Part shown: positions 1 through 4,983 of the stretch, piece after piece
How the letters are laid out: each line of letters begins with the position of its first letter
Position numbering within the stretch: position 1 is the stretch's first letter
Assembly (NCBI GenBank): GCA_001940655.1
Contig: MBAA01000218.1
Coordinates: 1-6,267, forward strand
Direction of reading: 5' to 3'
Source: Promethearchaeota archaeon CR_4
GTDB taxonomy: Archaea > Asgardarchaeota > Lokiarchaeia > Sigyniarchaeales > CR-4
Length of the DNA stretch: 6,267 bases
Program-made: the position numbers and the translations under genes
The notes under the pieces: model-generated
The model's database searches: none
Told to the model about the DNA's origin: nothing
Seen by the model: the letters and a program-made list of their open reading frames with translations, nothing else

Positions 1-217
1 CAAAACAAACAAGGCAGCGGTTTCTCGGGCAACTGAGGAAATCACCTCCCCCGCCTGAGAGCGGCGATCACGGTAAAGATATTATTTTTTCTTTTTATAT
101 TTATATGAGGTTTTTCAGGATTTCATCCATGCCGAATTAAATGAGATCCAGAGGTCGGGTAAGGATAAATATCTTATTCACAATTTCTAATTATTATTTC
201 TTCTCAAGTGACTTTAA
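1..217. other. Upstream region without a supportable gene
   Basis: No convincing gene is visible here. On the plus strand, short open stretches enter from the left edge and end at TGA 34-36, TGA 56-58 and TAA 137-139; any could be the tail of an upstream gene, but none is recognisable. On the minus strand a GTG at 43-45 opens 15 codons to the edge, beginning MISSVARETAAL, and could start a leftward gene; this is equally unproven. From about 80 the sequence becomes A/T-rich, which fits the end of an upstream unit and the promoter of the transporter at 218. Confidence 0.4.
91..107 (+). promoter_or_regulatory. Candidate TATA-like element upstream of the first MFS gene
   Basis: A T-rich run followed by TTTTTATATTTATATG resembles an archaeal TATA box. 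It lies about 115 bases before the GTG start at 218, which would mean a long leader. A second A/T-rich candidate, GGATAAATATC at about 163-173, lies about 50 bases before the start. The T-rich tract could instead be a terminator for an upstream gene. The sequence alone cannot separate these options. Confidence 0.3.
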
Positions 218-565
218 GTGATCCTGCGTCCTAAACCTGAGATCTCGCCAATTCGCCGCCTGTGGCCCCTCATTTTTGCGAATGGCGCTCATGGAATGAC
301 GTTTGGGTTTCTAATCGTGATGTTGGCAGTATCAAATATGATATGGCCTAGTGAACCTTTCGATTTACACGCGGCCGAGTTAGGTTCCATCATCACGATT
401 CGAACCTGGGTACTCGCAGTCTCAGGAATGATAGTGGGGCGTATCGTGGATCTTCATAACCGAAAAATCCAACTGGTTATCAGTACGGCAATCCCGGGAC
501 TTGCTTTCATCGCCGTGGGGTTTGTACCCGCAGGTCTCGGTTTTCTGTCATTCATCGGTTTTTTC

Positions 566-568
566 TAA
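566..568 (+). other. In-frame TAA inside the MFS gene
   Basis: The segment before ends in SFIGFF and the same frame resumes at once with LYGMTGLGNGG, the expected start of helix 4. A single substitution from TTA (Leu) to TAA would explain it, because FFLLYGMTGLGNGG is a natural MFS sequence; other one-step ancestors are possible. TAA is also the apparent stop of this gene and of the M23-like and HAD genes, so a reassigned TAA codon is unlikely. Confidence 0.8.
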
Positions 569-1018
569 CTTTATGGTATGACAGGACTTGGAAATGGGGG
601 ATTTTTGCCGGCAATTCTCTCGTATACCAATGATACGCTCGACCTCCATACGCGATCGCGTTTTTTTGGCGTGTTCAATGCTTCTGCCCAATTTGCTAAT
701 ATTTGTGGACTAATCTTGACAGCTACGCTGTTCGAGGCGGGTCTTTGGCAATTATCTTATTGGATTATCGGAGGAATTGTTCATCTTGCTGCGATACTCA
801 TCGCGATTACGATTTCTGAACCCAAAAGAGGTATCAAACACGTAGAATTGCGAGACGTTCTAGCTGATGTCAATACCCACTATACATATAATCTCACTCG
901 TGAAACCGTAAAATCCACGTTCTTTAAACCAACTAACGTGGTAGCGTTCTTGGAAGGACTTTTCACGTGTACCCTTCTCACCAGCACGAATTTTTTATTG
1001 CTCCCATACCTGCAAGCG

Positions 1019-1030
1019 TATCCCACCACA
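1019..1030 (+). other. Frameshift site in the MFS gene (one C missing)
   Basis: The upstream frame reads LLPYLQAYP and then runs to TGA at 1037-1039. The downstream frame, one base back, reads HHISMTATAVFLAVFALPG. Adding one C to the CCC at 1022-1024 gives PYLQAYPHHISMTATAVF without a seam, so a C4 to C3 contraction is the simplest explanation. Homopolymer length changes are common both as real mutations and as sequencing errors. Confidence 0.75.
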
Positions 1031-1614
1031 TCAGTATGACAGCCACTGCTGTTTTTCTCGCAGTTTTTGCTCTTCCTGGAGCCCTCCTAGGTTCAATTGT
1101 ATTCGGACGTCTTTCGGACAAAATTGGTGCAAGGAACATCAAGCATCGACTCACGCTCATTGCGATGTCAATCTTTTTTCTCACTGTAGGGCAGATTTCC
1201 TTGTTCCTTGTACCTCTACCTGAACTGACTCTCGAGCAAGGAATGAACATTGGTGGTTTATTTGTTATCCCTGCCATATGGACTCTCGGGGGGATTATGA
1301 TGATAATAAAGGGTTTTCAAGGCATATACGACATCAATCAACCCCCCGTGCTCCAAGCGATCAACGTGCCTGAAGCGCAGGGGATCATTACTGCTTGGAA
1401 CCAGTTCCTAGAAACATTAGGACGAGGGGTCGCACCCCTAATTGCTGGTTTAGTCATCACAACCACCGGAAACAATTATTTCCTCGCAGCCGCTATATGT
1501 GGAGTATTCGGACTTCCTGGGGGATTCATGTGGTGGTATGCACGGAAAAAAATTGACAGAGACATCTCTTTCATCAATAATTTACTCAAGGGAAGAGCTA
1601 CCGAAATTGGACTC

Positions 1615-1632
1615 AAAAGAAATAAAAAATAA
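1615..1632 (-). terminator. Oligo-T tract after the M23-like gene
   Basis: Read on the minus strand this is TTATTTTTTATTTCTTTT, beginning about 22 bases past the stop of the leftward gene. It fits an archaeal intrinsic terminator, which needs T runs rather than a hairpin. It lies inside the last codons of the convergent MFS gene (lysine/asparagine codons), so the A-rich composition could also be purely coding. Confidence 0.35.
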
Positions 1633-1654
1633 GTCTCTATTCCGATAAAATTGA

Positions 1655-2380
1655 TTATGCCAGCGTTATCCAATTGGCGGGATCAACGTTATAACAGAGC
1701 AAATTGTCGGTACAACCCGTCTGACAAGGGTTTTTGGTTCTCACATCGGCAGGAATGACAAGAGCGGCCTTCGTGGCGCCCCTCGCTGCCCAAGGGGCAA
1801 ATATATCATCCGGCATTAACTCAAAATATGAATATCCCGGGTCGCTGAACGCTCGGTGACGGTGGATGCAGATGTCGAAGGAAGTATAATTCATAGGGGG
1901 GTAAGGCACGTCGCAATACCCTATCAACTCCCCTGCCATCACACGTTGGCCAATTTGAAGTGAAGGCAAGGGATCGACGTGCATGTAGACCGCTGTCCAC
2001 CCTGCCGAACTTAGGTGAATTTGTTTACCGACTTGAATAGTGCCAGTATCATTAGTAATGGCTTCGATTGTCCCATCCCAGATGGCGTAGAGCTTCACAT
2101 CGACAGCTGCGTCTTCAAAATATTGATACTTCAGGGCAATGTAGTGTTTTTCACTTGACGTACTCATAGGATCTTGTGATCGCGGATAAGGATGACCGGC
2201 GCACGACCTGAATTTCGAGGTCATATTGACCTTGTCCACGTCGCAGAGGTTGGCTTTAATGATCCCATCCCCATAGCGGAAGTCGTATTGAATGCTTTCA
2301 ACGAGCGGTGAAATCCAAAAAGGAAAGGATGCTCCAAACACAATAACGATGATAAGAATTATTTTCTTTTTTTTCTCCAT
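1655..2380 (-). CDS. Membrane-anchored or secreted M23/LytM-like protein
   Basis: A protein of 241 residues starting at ATG 2378-2380. Residues 3-6 are four lysines followed by a hydrophobic segment (about 7-24), a signal peptide or N-terminal anchor, so the rest is probably outside the cell. Residues 60-190 resemble the M23 (lysostaphin/LytM-type) metallopeptidase fold: VKLYAIWDGTIEAI (96-108), AVYMHVDPLPSLQIGQRV (130-147) and AGELIGYCD (149-157) match the usual VyApfDGtV, YxHL and VxxGqxIG segments. The metal site is unusual: H63 and D70 are spaced wider than the classical pair, and where HxH is expected the strand reads FDICIHRH, with H173 and H175 displaced. Seven cysteines (46, 60, 156, 171, 219, 223, 229) suggest disulfides. 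It may bind rather than cut its ligand; peptidoglycan is not a likely target in most archaea. The start is preceded by tandem TATA-like boxes and no Shine-Dalgarno sequence. Fold assignment is moderately sure; catalytic activity is doubtful. Confidence 0.72.
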   Translation of the reverse strand: MEKKKKIILIIVIVFGASFPFWISPLVESIQYDFRYGDGIIKANLCDVDKVNMTSKFRSCAGHPYPRSQDPMSTSSEKHYIALKYQYFEDAAVDVKLYAIWDGTIEAITNDTGTIQVGKQIHLSSAGWTAVYMHVDPLPSLQIGQRVMAGELIGYCDVPYPPMNYTSFDICIHRHRAFSDPGYSYFELMPDDIFAPWAARGATKAALVIPADVRTKNPCQTGCTDNLLCYNVDPANWITLA

Positions 2381-2431
2381 AATACAACGGGATCGCAGAA
2401 TTCCTATGTATCTTACGAATGGATTTTTTGG

Positions 2432-2450
2432 CTTTTATAGCGTTTTATAG
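2432..2450 (-). promoter_or_regulatory. Tandem TATA-like boxes for the M23-like gene
   Basis: On the minus strand this reads CTATAAAACGCTATAAAAG: two copies of CTATAAAA about 10 bp (one helical turn) apart, 52-70 bases before the ATG at 2380. Transcription starting about 25 bases past the nearer box would leave a leader of about 30 bases. The boxes match the kind of element bound by archaeal TBP. Overlapping or alternative start sites are possible. Confidence 0.6.
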
Positions 2451-2463
2451 GATCCAAATTGGT

Positions 2464-2488
2464 GAAAAATCTTATTGCTATAAAAAAA
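2464..2488 (-). terminator. Oligo-T terminator after the HAD gene
   Basis: Directly after the stop codon (TAA at 2491-2489, read leftward) the minus strand carries a T7 run (2482-2488), and a T5 run lies at 2465-2469. There is no GC-rich hairpin. Paired T tracts right after a stop are typical of archaeal termination. It lies just upstream of the M23-like promoter, suggesting separate transcripts. Confidence 0.5.
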
Positions 2489-3094
2489 TTAGATGAAAAT
2501 GGAGAATTTTTCCAAGTCTTCTCGCAACTGGGAGCTATTTGCAAACAAGATTGTGTGTATTCCTATGGATTGCGCTACTCCAATGAACTCTGGGTTGTCA
2601 TCGATGAATAAACAATCGCTTGGGGCAATTCTCTCTTTAACGAGGACGTTGTGATAGATCTGGGGGTCGATCTTGCGAATTCCTTCGTAACATGTGCAAT
2701 AGATTTTGCTGAAATAGTGCTTCAAGTTGAACTTATCCAATTTAGCGTGCAGGAAATCCTCCCCATCCCCTGCTAGCATAATTAAACGATATTTACCATA
2801 CAATCCCGCCAATATCTGCTCGATGCCGTCTACGAGGTAGATATCCTCTCGCAACAATCGCAGCGTTTCAGGTCCTTTTTCCGGCGAGAGGTTTAACTCC
2901 TTTATGATGCGTTGCGCTAATTCCTCTTGACCGAATTTACCCGTCTCGAACTCTTCCCAGTGGGCAACCGCTGCATGAAAGAGTGCTTTTTTCGAGACAC
3001 CCAGCTTGTCCTTGTATCTGTCATCGGGATCGTCGAACCGCACTCCGACAACGGTCAAATTCAGGTCAAAAATAATGGTTGAAATCATCCACAT
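2489..3094 (-). CDS. HAD-superfamily hydrolase-like protein, atypical catalytic motifs
   Basis: About 201 residues from ATG 3094-3092 (MWMISTIIFDLNLT). ATG 3088 is equally possible. A GTG at 3196 would add 34 residues of non-HAD sequence and overlap the upstream gene by 10 bases, so I reject it. Numbering from ATG 3088, motif I is FDLNLTVV with the nucleophile D8, but the usual second Asp is N10. Motif II should hold Ser/Thr but reads MLAGDG (Ala106). Motif III Lys139 (RKIDPQIY) and motif IV FIDDN (D163, D164) are present. The helical insert between motifs I and II (residues 20-95) is the class I cap. Size and FIDDN ending fit small HAD phosphatases of the YihX or sugar-phosphatase type, some of which, as I recall, also lack the second Asp. 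The substrate is unknown, and activity is plausible but not assured. It is cytosolic: no signal peptide or membrane segment. It follows the coiled-coil gene by 92 bases. Confidence 0.8.
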   Translation of the reverse strand: MWMISTIIFDLNLTVVGVRFDDPDDRYKDKLGVSKKALFHAAVAHWEEFETGKFGQEELAQRIIKELNLSPEKGPETLRLLREDIYLVDGIEQILAGLYGKYRLIMLAGDGEDFLHAKLDKFNLKHYFSKIYCTCYEGIRKIDPQIYHNVLVKERIAPSDCLFIDDNPEFIGVAQSIGIHTILFANSSQLREDLEKFSIFI

Positions 3095-3115
3095 AATCAA
3101 GGCAGATCTATGTTC

Positions 3116-3130
3116 AAATAGTAAAAAAAG
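3116..3130 (-). promoter_or_regulatory. Possible TATA-like element for the HAD gene
   Basis: The minus strand carries CTTTTTTTACTATTT about 22-36 bases before the ATG at 3094, the spacing expected for a leaderless archaeal transcript. No Shine-Dalgarno sequence precedes either ATG. The T7 run could equally be part of the terminator of the coiled-coil gene, so this is weak. Confidence 0.3.
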
Positions 3131-3140
3131 TGAGTATTTC

Positions 3141-3158
3141 GGAAAAGGAGAAAAATTA
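3141..3158 (-). terminator. Possible T-rich terminator after the coiled-coil gene
   Basis: The minus strand reads TTAATTTTTCTCCTTTTCC about 30 bases past the TGA at 3187-3189. This fits a weak archaeal oligo-T terminator, supported by the further T7 run at 3123-3129. If it is leaky, the HAD gene would be co-transcribed with the coiled-coil gene. Confidence 0.3.
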
Positions 3159-3186
3159 AGGGTGGGGAGGAGGTAATCCTGTGTGC

Positions 3187-4821
3187 TCAATACCACCAGC
3201 GTTGCTCATTGGGCAGCTTGAGTCTTGTCATCTCTTTAATCTGGTTCTCAAGGCTAGCAATAATTTCTTCTTTTTTCTTGAGCTCGGATTCGAGGTCACC
3301 ATGAAACCGCTTTGCGTCCATCTCAAGTTTTGAAATAGTCTCATCACGACTATGGGCCTTGGTTTGAAGACTCTTCGCCAGGTCACCTGATACCCGTGTT
3401 CCAATCCCCTGTTTTGATTCCACTAACTCCATTTGTAAAGCCCGGATTTTCGCCTCTAACTCCTCAACTCTAGGGCTTTCCTTCATCTTGATTTGACTCT
3501 CGAGCTTAGCGATGATCTCGTCTTTTTTCCTTAGCTCGGATTCAAAGTTTTTCCCAACCTCGGGAATCGGGGATACAACAGTGATCCCGTGTTTCTCACG
3601 TAATTGCTTGACTTCTGCATCGAGTTTTGTAAGATGATCTTCACGCTTTCGGAGTTTGGTCTGCAGCTCCTTCACGAGATCCCCTACCGCTGCGGGACCT
3701 TTTTTCTGTTGCTGATCCATTAAGTCGGTTTGCAAGCTCAGAATTTTAGTCTTTAATTCTCCAATTTTAGGGTTTAAATCTTCTTTAATTTGACGCTCAA
3801 GCTTGGCGATGTTCTCATCTTTTTTCTTTAGCTCGGATTCAAGATTTTTCTCCTTATCGGGAATCAAGGGTTCTCCCCCCTTCCCGTGTTTCTCACGTAA
3901 TTGTTTTACTTCCGCATCAAGTTTTGTAATGGTTTCGTCTCGCTTGTGGAGCTTAGTTTGAAGTTCCTTCACGAGGTCCCCTACCATTTGAGGCCCTTTT
4001 TTCTGTTGTTGTTCCCCTAATTCGGCTTGTAGATTTTGGATCTTAGATTCAAGATCCGCAATTTTTGGATTTAATTGTCCTTTGATTTGACTCTCGAGCT
4101 TGCTGATTATTTCGTCTTTTTTCCTGAGTTCTGATTCAAAATCTTTCCCAAATTCGGGAATTGGCATTTCTCCCGCCTTTCCATACCTATCACGTAATTG
4201 ATTTACTTCCACTTCGAGTTTTGCAATGGTATCGTCCCGCTTGTGGAGCTTGATCTGAAGTTCCTTAGCGAGATCCCCCATTGCTGCAAGGTTCTTTTTT
4301 TGCTGCTGCACCTCCTCTAATTCAGATTGTAAACTCCGGATCTTAGTCTCTAAATCTATAATTTTTGGACGTAGATTCTCTTTGATTTGACTCTCGAGCT
4401 GGTTTATAATCTCGTCCTTTTTACTAGCTCCTGATTCAAGAACATTACCTATGTCGGAACTCGGGGACGTCTTTGCCCTCCCGCGGTCATCACGTAATTG
4501 TTTTACCTCAGCTTCGAGCTTTGCTATGGAATCATCGCGCTTGTGGAGCTTAATTTGAAGTTCTTTCGCAAGATCCCCCATTGCGTCTGGACCCTTTTTC
4601 TGTTGCTGTTCCTCTAACTCCGTTTGTAGGCTCTGGTTTTTTTTTTCTAATTCAGCAACTTTTTGGAGTAATACCACAGGTTCTGGCAACGATTCTGGAA
4701 TTGATCCATCGCCAGGTCTAATTCCTACAGATTCGAGAGTCGTCTCGAGTTTTTTTATACGGATTTCTCTTTCCTTTAGCTTTCGTTGGAGGTCGTTTAC
4801 AAGTCCGGTTAAATTATCCAT
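3187..4821 (-). CDS. Large modular coiled-coil protein of unknown function
   Basis: 544 residues from ATG 4821-4819 to TGA 3189-3187. The protein is almost wholly K/E/Q/L-rich with leucine/isoleucine heptads and has no signal peptide, membrane segment or recognisable enzymatic domain, so it is probably a cytoplasmic rod or scaffold. A half-module (1-54) is followed by four full modules (55-153, 154-253, 254-352, 353-451) and a shortened one (452-536), then a short tail ending WWY. Each module has three helices: A (about 25 residues, ending QQQKKG), B (GDLVKELQTKLHKRDETI and onward to LREKHG), a proline/glycine linker containing PIPE or PIPD, and C (FESELRKKDEIIAKLESQIK). The breaks at GP, PIP and NPK suggest jointed rods rather than one continuous helix. 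It is not an SMC protein: no Walker A or B motif is seen. It is divergently transcribed from the second MFS gene and precedes the HAD gene. I do not recognise an orthologue; a structural, cell-shape or tethering role is only inference. Confidence 0.85.
   Translation of the reverse strand: MDNLTGLVNDLQRKLKEREIRIKKLETTLESVGIRPGDGSIPESLPEPVVLLQKVAELEKKNQSLQTELEEQQQKKGPDAMGDLAKELQIKLHKRDDSIAKLEAEVKQLRDDRGRAKTSPSSDIGNVLESGASKKDEIINQLESQIKENLRPKIIDLETKIRSLQSELEEVQQQKKNLAAMGDLAKELQIKLHKRDDTIAKLEVEVNQLRDRYGKAGEMPIPEFGKDFESELRKKDEIISKLESQIKGQLNPKIADLESKIQNLQAELGEQQQKKGPQMVGDLVKELQTKLHKRDETITKLDAEVKQLREKHGKGGEPLIPDKEKNLESELKKKDENIAKLERQIKEDLNPKIGELKTKILSLQTDLMDQQQKKGPAAVGDLVKELQTKLRKREDHLTKLDAEVKQLREKHGITVVSPIPEVGKNFESELRKKDEIIAKLESQIKMKESPRVEELEAKIRALQMELVESKQGIGTRVSGDLAKSLQTKAHSRDETISKLEMDAKRFHGDLESELKKKEEIIASLENQIKEMTRLKLPNEQRWWY
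3190..4659 (-). repeat. Tandem 297-bp coding repeat (99-residue modules)
   Basis: Module boundaries on the minus strand are 4659-4363, 4362-4063, 4062-3766, 3765-3469 and 3468-3190. Module 2 is 300 bp (one extra Gln codon) and the last is shorter. DNA-level identity is visible: the plus-strand word TTCTGTTG recurs at 3704, 4001 and 4598, offsets of 297 and 597. The repeat is therefore a real tandem duplication, not just shared coiled-coil composition. Confidence 0.85.
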
Positions 4822-4886
4822 AGTACTTCGCTCTCTTGAGATGGCACTGAAACGTAACTTGAGTATTCACTAATCCTCTGTTCATG

Positions 4887-4898
4887 CTATTTTTATAG
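4887..4898 (-). promoter_or_regulatory. TATA-like box for the coiled-coil gene
   Basis: The minus strand reads CTATAAAAATAG about 66 bases before the ATG at 4821, close to the CTATAAAA boxes of the M23-like gene. A start site about 25 bases downstream would leave a leader of about 40 bases. Its ends (CTAT, ATAG) are inverted, so the element could also work toward the transporter at 4984. Confidence 0.5.
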
Positions 4899-4910
4899 TT
4901 TTTCCCAGAT

Positions 4911-4934
4911 TTTTTTAATATTCTTTCATATTAG
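4911..4934 (+). promoter_or_regulatory. A/T-rich promoter region of the second MFS gene
   Basis: A T6 run followed by AATATT and CATATTA lies 50-73 bases before the ATG at 4984. TTAATATT (4915-4922) is the best TATA-like candidate. No Shine-Dalgarno sequence precedes the start. The 162-bp divergent spacer must hold both promoters, so shared regulation with the coiled-coil gene is possible. No operator-like palindrome stands out. Confidence 0.35.
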
Positions 4935-4983
4935 TTACTTAATTCCGAAGGCTATGAATGTAGCTCCTATTTTTTGACCAAAT

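Larger units (their letters stand above)
218..1632 (+). pseudogene. MFS transporter, interrupted by an in-frame stop and a frameshift
   Basis: Three open segments (218-568, 578-1039, and the frame running to TAA 1630-1632) together make one major facilitator superfamily permease of about 471 residues, a normal length for the family. It would be a 12-helix inner-membrane secondary transporter; the substrate cannot be read. Motif A is visible in the N half (GRIVDLHNRK, residues 74-83) and again in the C half (GRLSDKIGARN, about 297-307 after repair). A long hydrophilic loop rich in K, E and R separates the halves, and INQPP and PEAQG lie in the C half. The GTG start at 218 directly follows an in-frame TAA (215-217), so no longer start exists in this frame. 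Lesion 1 is TAA at codon 117, between helices 3 and 4, with the same frame continuing after it. Lesion 2 is the loss of one base near 1022-1024 in the extracytoplasmic end of helix 7. The rest is well preserved, so decay is recent or the lesions are sequence errors. It converges with the M23-like gene, 22 bases away. Confidence 0.85.

Noticed and set aside
8..49. AACAAGG followed 26 bases later by ATCACCTCC, recalling the 3' end of 16S rRNA
   Set aside because: The intervening bases do not form the highly conserved helix 45 with its GGAA loop, and the preceding bases do not match the GTCGTAACAAGG context. The similarity is probably chance.
566..568. Alternative genetic code with TAA as a sense codon
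   Set aside because: TAA is the natural stop of at least three genes in this window, at positions where homology or domain structure ends.
978..1277. 99-codon open frame on the minus strand
   Set aside because: Lies antisense within the MFS gene; composition is arginine/proline-rich without domain features, typical of a shadow frame.
1476..1673. 65-codon open frame on the minus strand
   Set aside because: Antisense to the end of the MFS gene and overlaps the M23-like gene's 3' end; hydrophobic segment mirrors the transporter's own helices.
3161..3173. G-rich run GGTGGGGAGGAGG as a quadruplex or strong ribosome binding site
   Set aside because: Too few GGG runs for a quadruplex, and no plus-strand gene follows at a suitable distance.
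3095..3196. N-terminal extension of the HAD protein from GTG 3196
   Set aside because: The extra 34 residues precede the first HAD strand, show no family similarity, and cross T-rich sequence that looks non-coding; ATG 3094 or 3088 fits better.
3187..4821. SMC/Rad50-type ATPase
   Set aside because: No Walker A, Walker B or signature motif at either end; only coiled-coil modules are present.
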